A stretch of DNA of 19,283 bases from contig SMVT01000010.1 of assembly GCA_004357365.1 (NCBI GenBank), positions 1-19,283 of the forward strand, in the 5' to 3' direction. The stretch is from Nitrospina sp. (lineage in GTDB: Bacteria; Nitrospinota; Nitrospinia; Nitrospinales; Nitrospinaceae). Position 1 is the stretch's first letter, and every line of letters begins with the position of its first letter. Positions 6,523 through 13,085 of the stretch are shown here, piece after piece. A program made the translations under genes and the position numbers. Below the pieces are notes generated by a model. It was not told where the DNA came from. It did no database searches and saw nothing but the letters and a program-made list of their open reading frames with translations.

Positions 6523-6933
6523 CTACCGGGATGGACACCAATGGGAATTCAGATAGTCCTCCAGAATTTTCCGGTGGTCGAAGGCCATCACTTCCGGAAG
6601 CCGGTCCCTCGGAAACACGGCGACCGATTTGGCATCGTCCTCGGCTTTCGGCGTGCCCTCGGCGCGGGCCACAAAAACGGTGGAGATGCAATGCATGCGG
6701 GGATCCCGGGCGGGGTCGGAATAGGTGTGAAACTGGCCGAGCAGTTCCACTTTGAGACAGGTTTCCTCCCGCGCCTCGCGCACCGCCGCCTGCTCGAGCG
6801 ATTCACCGACTTCGACAAATCCGCCGGGCAGGGCCCATCCCGGAGGCGGATTGCGCCGTTCGATCAGCACCCATCCCTGGCCTTCTATTTCGATGATGAG
6901 GTCAACCGCCGGCACCGGATGAGTGTAACTCAT
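6523..6933 (-). CDS. Nudix hydrolase
   Basis: A 136-residue cytosolic protein of the Nudix superfamily, which cleaves nucleoside diphosphates linked to another group. The Nudix box is G-F-V-E-V-G-E, seven residues, then REAREETCL (about residues 38-60). The metal-binding Glu residues of REAREE are intact. The usual glycine before the last hydrophobic residue is Cys here (EETCL instead of EETGL). The upstream segment with ERRNPPPGWALPGGFVE is typical of ADP-ribose or (d)NTP pyrophosphatase-like members. The substrate cannot be told from sequence. No clear ribosome site precedes the ATG at 6933. It is the first gene of a likely two-gene unit with the M28 enzyme, now separated by repeats. Confidence 0.88.
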   Translation of the reverse strand: MSYTHPVPAVDLIIEIEGQGWVLIERRNPPPGWALPGGFVEVGESLEQAAVREAREETCLKVELLGQFHTYSDPARDPRMHCISTVFVARAEGTPKAEDDAKSVAVFPRDRLPEVMAFDHRKILEDYLNSHWCPSR

Positions 6934-7041
6934 AATTATTTGAATTCTTTAAAGTTATGTTGCAAAACCCGCCGTATCCGGTGGATTTCCCGTTATTTTG
7001 AAAAAAATTCCCAGGAAAAACACCCCCTATTGGGCCCCGTA

Positions 7042-7070
7042 TTGACAACTCCCCCAATTACAGTTATCTT
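7042..7070 (+). promoter_or_regulatory. Candidate sigma-70 promoter upstream of flgM
   Basis: A perfect -35 TTGACA (7042-7047), a 17-base spacer and TATCTT (7065-7070, 4/6) lie about 160 bases before the flgM start and upstream of the sigma-28 promoter. Confidence 0.45.
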
Positions 7071-7124
7071 GACAGGGTGTGGCCGGGATATGGAAAAAAT
7101 CCCATAAATTAAAGGCCTCGGGCC

Positions 7125-7151
7125 TTAAGTTTTGCTCCCGGAAACCGATAA
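7125..7151 (+). promoter_or_regulatory. Sigma-28 (FliA) promoter of flgM
   Basis: TTAAGTTT (7125-7132), exactly 11 bases, then ACCGATAA (7144-7151). This matches the flagellar consensus TAAAGTTT-N11-GCCGATAA at 7/8 and 7/8 positions with the correct spacing. FlgM genes are commonly controlled by the sigma factor they inhibit. A small inverted repeat, AAGGCC-TCG-GGCCTT (7112-7126), overlaps its upstream edge. Confidence 0.8.
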
Positions 7152-7230
7152 AATTATTGAAGGACCACCTGTCGGCTGGGGCCGACGGGACAGACCGGCC
7201 TTCTCCTGAACAGTTGGAGTGGTCAAACCC

Positions 7231-7554
7231 ATGGAAATTCCAGAAAACGATCTACGGATCAAAAGCAAGACGATCCAGGACCGGATGGATGTGACCGGCA
7301 AGAAAACGGCCCATCAGAAATCCGAATCCTCCGCCGCCGGGCAGGTCTCCGGAGGGGAGCAGATCGCCCTGTCACCGAAAGCCAAGGGGATCCAGAAAGC
7401 CCTGGAAACGATCCAGTCTTCGCCGGACATCCGTTCGGAAAAAGTGGCCGCGATCAAGGGCCAAGTCGCCGACAACACCTATCACGTCGACAGCCAAGCC
7501 CTCGCCGAAAAAATCCTGCAGGAAATCATCACCGAATCCCAGTTCATCGAGTGA
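7231..7554 (+). CDS. flgM: Anti-sigma-28 factor FlgM
   Basis: A 107-residue protein from the ATG at 7231, with GGAG at 7216-7219 as ribosome site; a GTG at 7219 is an upstream alternative. The C-terminal half carries the FlgM signature: RSEKVAAIKGQVADNTYHVDSQALAEKILQE, the two helices that bind the flagellar sigma factor FliA. The N-terminal half is polar and disordered-looking (KTAHQKSESSAAGQVSGG), as expected for the part exported through the hook-basal body. FlgM holds FliA inactive until the hook is complete, then is secreted. No other flagellar gene is in this window, so the gene stands apart from the flagellar cluster, but the sigma-28 promoter upstream ties it to that regulon. Confidence 0.9.
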   Translation: MEIPENDLRIKSKTIQDRMDVTGKKTAHQKSESSAAGQVSGGEQIALSPKAKGIQKALETIQSSPDIRSEKVAAIKGQVADNTYHVDSQALAEKILQEIITESQFIE

Positions 7555-7577
7555 TCGCCCCCGCCCTTTAAAACCGC

Positions 7578-7606
7578 TTGCCCAACGCTTTCGGGCATGT
7601 TAGCAT
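7578..7606 (+). promoter_or_regulatory. Candidate sigma-70 promoter for rpmB
   Basis: TTGCCC (7578-7583), a 17-base spacer and TAGCAT (7601-7606) match at 4/6 and 4/6 positions, 47 bases before the rpmB start. The spacer contains part of a weak GCCC/GGGC inverted repeat. Confidence 0.35.
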
Positions 7607-7652
7607 TCCTCTCTTCTACTGACCAAGCATTCTGGCAAGGAGCGATTGAATC

Positions 7653-7850
7653 ATGGCCAAACGATGTGACGTGTGTGACAAAGGTCCCATGTTCGGGAAC
7701 AATGTGAGTCACGCCCACAATACCACCCGGCGGCGGTGGAACCCCAATTTGAAAAAATTACGGGTCCTCTATAAAGGGGCGGTGAAAACCATGAAGGTGT
7801 GTACCCGTTGCCTCAAGTCCAGCAAAGTGGTGCGGGTGCCGGTCAGTTGA
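7653..7850 (+). CDS. rpmB: 50S ribosomal protein L28, zinc-ribbon (C+) form
   Basis: A 65-residue L28 of the large ribosomal subunit. The N-terminal CDVCDKGPMFGNNVSHA and central RRRWNPNLKK are family hallmarks. C5-x2-C8 and C50-x2-C53 are the two halves of a zinc-binding site, so this is the zinc-dependent paralogue type rather than the Cys-less form. AAGGAG at 7638-7643 gives a good ribosome site. Its last 8 bases overlap the 3' end of the relA/spoT gene on the other strand. Confidence 0.95.
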   Translation: MAKRCDVCDKGPMFGNNVSHAHNTTRRRWNPNLKKLRVLYKGAVKTMKVCTRCLKSSKVVRVPVS

Positions 7851-10137
7851 CCCAGACCCCGGTGTCTCCGGAAGCCCCCGCACTCTCCTCTCCACCATCC
7901 ATCGGTTTTTTATTGGACCTCTTCTTACTGTATGGCTTGACGCGTTCGACGTGGATCACTCCGGGTAATCGACGAAGGGTGTCCAGCGTCCGGTTGAGGT
8001 GGTCCAGGTCCAGAATTTCCAGGCTCAAATCAAAGTAGGCACGTTTCAGCGCACTCGTCTGAACGTTGGCTCGGGTCATGTTGACGCCGCATGCGAAAAC
8101 GGTGCTGCTGATTTTCGCCAGCAGGCCGGGCTTGTCTTCGGTGACAATGGAGATGCGTACGGGAAACGGCGTTTTATGAGAGGTATCCCATTCCACCTCC
8201 ACCAGGCGTTCGGTTTCCCCGGCCAGGGACACCATGCTGGGACAATCCACAATGTGGATCGATACCCCCCGGCCGCGGGTGATGTAGCCGATAATCGTAT
8301 CGCCCGGCACCGGATTGCAGCATTTGCCGATTCTCAGCATCATGTCATCGCCGAAGCTTTTCACCTTGATGCCGCCACGCCCTTGGCGCGCCGAGGGTTC
8401 GCTGACCTTGACCGTCGGGGCCTGCTTTGCGAATTCCTCCAGCGTTTCTTTCGGCAACAGCTTGTCCACCACGTTGCGGACCGACGTTTTGCCGTATCCG
8501 ATGCTTATGAACAGGTTGTCCAGAGTATTGAACCCGGCGGCGTGAATGGCCTCGTCCAGGTTTTTTCCCTTTAAAACCTTGGGCGGATTGAAACTGTATT
8601 TACGGATTTCGGTCTCCAGGATTTCCCGCCCCAGCTCCCGGCTCTTCTCCCTCTCGCGGTGGTTGATGTAGTGAATGATTTTGCTCCGCGCTTTCGAGGT
8701 TTTGACGAACGACAGCCAGTCGCGGCTGGGATGTTTCTGATTAGAGGTGAGGATTTCGATCCGGTCGCCGTTTTTCAACTTGTACTTCAAGTTGACGATT
8801 TTGCCGTTGACCTTGGCCGCCAGGCAGTGGTTGCCGATATCGGTGTGCACCTGGTAGGCGAAATCCACCGGCGTCGCCCCACGCGGCAGAGCGATGACAT
8901 CCCCCCGCGGGGTGAACACGTAAACCTCCTGAAAAAACAAATCCACCTTGAAGGCGTTGAGAAAGTCTTTCGGATTTTTAATCTCCGACTGCGCTTCGAT
9001 AAGATGCCGCACCCAGGCCAGATGATCGTCTTGCTTTTTGGACTTTTCATCGCCGTCCTTGTATTGCCAATGCGCCGCGATGCCCTCTTCCGCCACCTTG
9101 TGCATCTCCTTACTGCGAATCTGCACCTCCACCCGCTGGCCATTGGGACCGTTCACGGTGGTGTGCAGGGACTGGTACATGTTGGGTTTGGGCATGGCGA
9201 TGTAGTCCTTGAACTTTCCCGGAATGGGACGCCACAAGGAATGCACCAGACCCAGCGCCGCATAACAATCCTTGACCGAATCGGTGATCACCCGGACGCC
9301 GATCAGGTCGTACACGTCCTCCAGGTCGATCTGCTGGAGCATCATTTTTTTGTAGATACTGTAGTAATGCTTGGACCGCCCGGACACCGTGCCTTTGATC
9401 TGCTCCGCGGCCAGATCCTTTTCCACCGCCTGGCACACTGTTTGCACCAGCGCGTTGCGCGCCTCTTCATCCTGGCTCATCCGGTCCACGATGGATTGGT
9501 ATTTATCGGGGCTGACGTACTGGAACGATCCGTCTTCCAGCTCCGCTTTCAACCAGCCGATGCCCAGGCGGTTGGCGATCGGGGCGTAGATATCCAGGGT
9601 TTCCTTGGAAATACGGATTTGCTGCTGGGGGGAAAGCGATTCCAGGGTCTGCAGGTTGTGGGCGCGGTCCGCCAATTTAATCAGGATGACGCGAATGTCA
9701 TGGGCCATCGCCAGGATCATCTTCCGGTAGTTTTCCGCCTGCTTTTCTTCCCAACTGGCGAACTGGACCTGGCTGATCTTGGTGACGCCGTCGACCATGT
9801 GATAAATCTCATCGCCGAACAGTTGTTTGATTTCATCATCTGTCGCCAGCGTGTCCTCCAGCGTGTCGTGGAGAAGTCCCGCCGCCACAGTTTTTTCGTC
9901 CATCTTCAACCGCGTCAGGTTGTAGGCCACCTCCACCGGGTGGGACAGGTAGGCTTCTCCCGATTGACGGCTCTGGCCGCGGTGCGCTTTCGCGGAAAAG
10001 ACGTAGGCATCCAGAATAACGTCGATGTCCGCTTCCGGATGGTAGGCTAAAACCGCATCGGTGATTTCTTTGAGCTGACGCATGGTAAAAGAAGGCCCGC
10101 TGACTAGGATATTGTCGGGGATCGGGGCACCGGGCAT
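7843..10137 (-). CDS. Bifunctional (p)ppGpp synthetase/hydrolase, RelA/SpoT family
   Basis: A long Rel protein (764 residues) that makes and degrades the stringent-response alarmone (p)ppGpp. Domains in order: HD hydrolase (about 45-200) with H66, H90-D91, E94-D95 and D157 all present; synthetase (about 250-365) with GRSKHYYSIYKKM, D277 in YDLIGVR, and E337 in VEVQIRS; TGS (404-465); a Cys-containing segment with IGKCCNPVPGD (603-613); and a C-terminal ACT domain (658-733). The synthetase loop reads KFKDYIAMPKPN, the basic RxKD-like type found in bifunctional enzymes. The intact HD site supports hydrolysis too. ATG 10083 (MRQLKEI) is a plausible alternative start that matches the usual family N-terminus better. 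The tail overlaps rpmB by 8 bases. Confidence 0.95.
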   Translation of the reverse strand: MPGAPIPDNILVSGPSFTMRQLKEITDAVLAYHPEADIDVILDAYVFSAKAHRGQSRQSGEAYLSHPVEVAYNLTRLKMDEKTVAAGLLHDTLEDTLATDDEIKQLFGDEIYHMVDGVTKISQVQFASWEEKQAENYRKMILAMAHDIRVILIKLADRAHNLQTLESLSPQQQIRISKETLDIYAPIANRLGIGWLKAELEDGSFQYVSPDKYQSIVDRMSQDEEARNALVQTVCQAVEKDLAAEQIKGTVSGRSKHYYSIYKKMMLQQIDLEDVYDLIGVRVITDSVKDCYAALGLVHSLWRPIPGKFKDYIAMPKPNMYQSLHTTVNGPNGQRVEVQIRSKEMHKVAEEGIAAHWQYKDGDEKSKKQDDHLAWVRHLIEAQSEIKNPKDFLNAFKVDLFFQEVYVFTPRGDVIALPRGATPVDFAYQVHTDIGNHCLAAKVNGKIVNLKYKLKNGDRIEILTSNQKHPSRDWLSFVKTSKARSKIIHYINHREREKSRELGREILETEIRKYSFNPPKVLKGKNLDEAIHAAGFNTLDNLFISIGYGKTSVRNVVDKLLPKETLEEFAKQAPTVKVSEPSARQGRGGIKVKSFGDDMMLRIGKCCNPVPGDTIIGYITRGRGVSIHIVDCPSMVSLAGETERLVEVEWDTSHKTPFPVRISIVTEDKPGLLAKISSTVFACGVNMTRANVQTSALKRAYFDLSLEILDLDHLNRTLDTLRRLPGVIHVERVKPYSKKRSNKKPMDGGEESAGASGDTGVWVN

Positions 10138-10306
10138 TTATAATCAAACCCCTTATATTGTATAGATTTAACCCCATTGAAAGCATATTCCGAACGGGGC
10201 CGGGTGTCAATTTACTTTTATCCCCCGGCGGTTTCTGTGTAGGATATGGGGCCGGCGGCCCGGTGCGGACGCCTCATCGATTAACCTCCCCTGCCATGAA
10301 TTGTTC

Positions 10307-12442
10307 ATGCAAACAACGGAAAAAACACAACATATCCGGTCCCTAAAGGATTCCATCCAGTATATCAAAGGCGTCGGTCCCAAGCGCGCGTTACTGCTTC
10401 ACAAACTGGGACTGCAAATGGTGGAAGACTGCCTCTATTTCATTCCACACCGCTACGAGGACCGGAGTCACGTCAAAAAAATCGGCGCGCTGGTGGAAGG
10501 CGAGCAGGTCACCTTCCAGGGAAAAGTGGCCGACGTCAACATTCTGCATCGGAGACGCCGCAGAAAAATCCTCGAGGTAACCGTGCAGGACGACACCGGA
10601 ACCATTTGCATCAAGTGGTTCAAGTTCAACGAAAAGTATATGAAGGAACGCTATACCGTCGGACGCCCCCTGGTGGTGTCCGGCAAGCCCACGTTCAATC
10701 GGTATCGGGGTGAGGGCCTGGAAATCATCCACCCGGATGTGGACCTTGGCTCGGAAGACGGGTCCGACCCGCTGGACATCGGAAGCATCATTCCCATCTA
10801 CCACACCACCGAGGGCCTGTATCAAAAATCCCTGCGCGCCATCATGAAAACTCTGGTGGCGGGGTACGCACATCTGTTGGACGAGTTTCTGCCGGGAGAC
10901 ATCCGGCGGCGCAACCACCTGCCGGAACGCGGCACTGCCTTCAGCGAAACACATTTCCCGCCGCTGGGCACCCAGGAAAACCTGCTGAAACAATTCCGCA
11001 CCGAAGCCCAGGTCCGCCTGGTGTTCGAGGAGTTGTTTCTCCTGCAACTCGGTCTGGCGTTCAAACGCAAACACACGCAGGAAGAGGAACCAGGAACGCC
11101 GTTCAAAACCCGCGGCGATACCATCCACCGTTTCATCCGGCTCATGCAATTCGAATTGACCGGCGCCCAGATCAAGGTGCTGGGAAACATCATGGACGAT
11201 CTGGAACAGAGCCGCCCGATGAACCGTCTGCTCCACGGCGACGTCGGCAGCGGCAAAACCATTGTCGCCCTCATCACCCTGCTCACCGCCGTCGACAACG
11301 GCATGCAGGGGGCGTTGATGGCACCGACCGAACTGCTCGCGGAACAGCATTACCTGAACATCCAGCCCTATTGCCAAGCCCTGGGCATCCGCATGCAACT
11401 GATGACCAGCGCCATGAGCTCCAAAGAGAAGAAAACGGTTCTTGAAAATATCCGTGAGGGGACCACGCACATCGCCGTGGGCACCCATGCGTTGATTCAG
11501 AAAGGCGTCGAATTTAAAAACCTGGGCCTCGCCGTCATCGACGAACAACACCGTTTCGGAGTTTTACAAAGGGAAGCGATCAGCAAAAAGGGCACCTACC
11601 CGCACGTGCTGGTAATGACCGCCACGCCGATTCCGCGCTCGCTGGCCATGACGCTGTACGGCGATATGGATGTCTCCGTGATCGATGAAATGCCGCCGGG
11701 CCGGCAACCCATCCAGACCAAACGCTATTACGCAAGCCAGCGCGACAAGGCATACAACTTTCTCAAAAAAGAAATCGGTAAGGGGCGCCAGGCCTACGTC
11801 GTCTGCCCGCTCATCGAAGAGTCGGATACCCAAGACCTGAAAACGGTGCTGGAAGTGTATGACGATTTACAAAAAAGATTCTCGGATGTCGCGGTGGCCC
11901 TGATCCACGGCAAACTCAAAAAGGAAGAACGCCAGCGCATCATGGCCGATTTCAAGGCCGGGAAGGCGGACATCCTGGTGGCCACCACCGTCATCGAAGT
12001 GGGCATCGACGTGGCCAACGCCACGGTGATGCTGATCGAACACGCCGAGCGGTTCGGTCTGGCGCAACTGCATCAATTGCGGGGGCGCGTCGGGCGGGGC
12101 AAGTACCACTCGTACTGCCTTTTGATTGCCTATCCGCCGTTGACCGAGGACGGCAAATTGCGCGTCAAAGCCATGATGGATTCCTGCGACGGATTCAAAA
12201 TCGCCGAGCAGGATCTGCAGATTCGCGGTCCCGGCGATTTCATGGGGACGCGCCAGTCCGGCATGCCGTCGCTGGTGTTCGCCGACCTCATCCGCGACAT
12301 CAAAATCATCGAGACCACGCGCAAGGAAGCTTTCAACCTGATCGACCGTGACCCCAAACTCGAAGACCCCGAGCATCAGAACCTGAAACAGGCGTTCCAA
12401 CAATACCTGGGCGACCGACTGGATTTTATGGATATTTTATAG
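10307..12442 (+). CDS. recG: ATP-dependent DNA helicase RecG
   Basis: A 711-residue superfamily 2 helicase that remodels stalled replication forks and branched recombination intermediates. The N-terminal wedge domain (about 1-260) starts with SIQYIKGVGPKRALLLHKLG and contains an OB-like fold (VTFQGKVADVNI). Helicase motifs follow: Walker A LLHGDVGSGKT at about 308-318, DEQH in VIDEQHRFG at about 410, TATPIPRSLAM, and the C-terminal LRGRVGRG with the RecG-typical AEQDLQIRGPGDFMGTRQSG. The length is close to E. coli RecG. An in-frame TTG at 10301 is an alternative start; there is no clear Shine-Dalgarno. The gene is divergent from the relA/spoT gene across 169 bases. Confidence 0.96.
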   Translation: MQTTEKTQHIRSLKDSIQYIKGVGPKRALLLHKLGLQMVEDCLYFIPHRYEDRSHVKKIGALVEGEQVTFQGKVADVNILHRRRRRKILEVTVQDDTGTICIKWFKFNEKYMKERYTVGRPLVVSGKPTFNRYRGEGLEIIHPDVDLGSEDGSDPLDIGSIIPIYHTTEGLYQKSLRAIMKTLVAGYAHLLDEFLPGDIRRRNHLPERGTAFSETHFPPLGTQENLLKQFRTEAQVRLVFEELFLLQLGLAFKRKHTQEEEPGTPFKTRGDTIHRFIRLMQFELTGAQIKVLGNIMDDLEQSRPMNRLLHGDVGSGKTIVALITLLTAVDNGMQGALMAPTELLAEQHYLNIQPYCQALGIRMQLMTSAMSSKEKKTVLENIREGTTHIAVGTHALIQKGVEFKNLGLAVIDEQHRFGVLQREAISKKGTYPHVLVMTATPIPRSLAMTLYGDMDVSVIDEMPPGRQPIQTKRYYASQRDKAYNFLKKEIGKGRQAYVVCPLIEESDTQDLKTVLEVYDDLQKRFSDVAVALIHGKLKKEERQRIMADFKAGKADILVATTVIEVGIDVANATVMLIEHAERFGLAQLHQLRGRVGRGKYHSYCLLIAYPPLTEDGKLRVKAMMDSCDGFKIAEQDLQIRGPGDFMGTRQSGMPSLVFADLIRDIKIIETTRKEAFNLIDRDPKLEDPEHQNLKQAFQQYLGDRLDFMDIL

Positions 12443-12467
12443 TGTAGGTGAACACGGATCAAAACAT

Positions 12468-12495
12468 AGATCCTTCGCTTGCGCTCAGGATGACA
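12468..12495 (+). repeat. Dispersed repeat, family C, copy 3
   Basis: GATCCTTCG, then GCGCTCAGGATGACA. It is the inverse orientation of the GTCATCCTGA type seen at 5301. Confidence 0.6.
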
Positions 12496-12511
12496 ACCTG
12501 GGAAGTAAACT

Positions 12512-12544
12512 GTCATTCTGAGGAGCGTCAGCGACGAAGAATCT
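12512..12544 (+). repeat. Dispersed repeat, family C, copy 4
   Basis: It begins GTCATTCTGAGGA and ends GACGAAGAATCT. It is the inverted partner of the element at 5251-5283. Confidence 0.65.
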
Positions 12545-12556
12545 GTGTTTTGTATT

Positions 12557-12604
12557 ACCTGCGGCGGTTCGCCGGGCGTGGCCCGGCCAGCGTGACGCTG
12601 GACC
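12557..12604. repeat. Hairpin repeat, family B, copy 3
   Basis: The unit has GCCGGGC-GTG-GCCCGGC (12571-12587) followed by CAGCG-TGA-CGCTG in CCAGCGTGACGCTGGACC (12587-12604). The second 18-base piece recurs exactly at 17782-17799 upstream of gltX. Confidence 0.7.
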
Positions 12605-12605
12605 C

Positions 12606-12655
12606 AGTTCCCCCTCTCCCCTTGGGGGAGAGGAGTAAGGTGAGGGGGATTGCAA
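12606..12655. repeat. GC-rich palindromic repeat, family A variant
   Basis: CTCTCCCC-TT-GGGGGAGAG forms a hairpin, followed by TAAGGTGAGGGGGATTG. It ends at the in-frame TTG of the next reading frame (12650), which is why I do not use that start. Confidence 0.6.
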
Positions 12656-12706
12656 ATCCCTGATGAATCGAACCGCTACAAAAATAAAAAAGTGCTAAAC
12701 TGGGGC

Positions 12707-13075
12707 ATGAAAATCACACGGGCGGATAAAATTCTGATTGCTGGTCTGTTGGCGTTGAATATTTTTCTATTTGCGCAGGTGGATTTGGGCAACCGGGCGG
12801 GAAGCTGGGTGGTGATCGAAGTCGATCATCAGGAAGTCGAGCGCCTGCCCTTGTCGGAGAACCGGATCGTTCACGTCACCGGTCCCATCGGCGAAACCGA
12901 AGTGGAGATTATCGACGGCAAGGCGCGCATAGTGAAATCACCCTGCAGTAAAAAACTGTGCATCAAATCCGGATACATCCAGTACGCCGACCGGTTCGCC
13001 GCCTGCTTGCCCAACCGGGTGGTGGTGCGCGTGATCGGCGCCCCGCATCGCGGCATCGACGCCGTGCTCAGTTAA
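12707..13075 (+). CDS. Membrane-anchored NusG domain II protein
   Basis: A 122-residue protein from the ATG at 12707. Residues 8-24 are a single N-terminal hydrophobic segment (ILIAGLLALNIFLFAQV), so the rest faces the periplasm. Residues 33-115 match the stand-alone NusG domain II family: VVIEVD, then KARIVKSPCSKKLCIKSGYI, then AACLPNRVVVRVIG. The conserved C80, C85 and C100 are all present. Despite the name, such proteins are not transcription factors; their function is unknown to me, and they occur in exported or membrane contexts. The open frame extends up to a TTG at 12650, but that part is repeat DNA. The next gene begins 10 bases after the stop, suggesting an operon. Confidence 0.85.
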   Translation: MKITRADKILIAGLLALNIFLFAQVDLGNRAGSWVVIEVDHQEVERLPLSENRIVHVTGPIGETEVEIIDGKARIVKSPCSKKLCIKSGYIQYADRFAACLPNRVVVRVIGAPHRGIDAVLS

Positions 13076-13085
13076 CCCCCAATCC

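Larger units (their letters stand above)
12443..12706. other. Intergenic repeat island after recG
   Basis: The space between recG and the NusG domain II gene is packed with two family C elements, one family B element and one family A element, head to tail. The open frames across it are by-products of the repeats. Confidence 0.6.

Noticed and set aside
8659..10050. Long plus-strand open frame of 463 codons opposite the RelA/SpoT gene
   Set aside because: It is the complement of a fully conserved Rel coding sequence; its translation is His/Val/Phe-rich and matches no family, typical of antisense frames in GC-rich genes.
10138..10306. Promoters between the RelA/SpoT gene and recG
   Set aside because: TACAAT on the minus strand and TAGGAT on the plus strand look like -10 boxes, but neither has a -35 partner at a proper distance.
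10391..11551. Minus-strand open frame of 386 codons opposite recG
   Set aside because: The plus strand encodes RecG with intact helicase motifs; the antisense frame lacks recognisable domains and a ribosome site.
12448..12663. Plus-strand open frame after recG
   Set aside because: It is composed almost wholly of dispersed repeats (families A, B and C), so it is not a protein gene.
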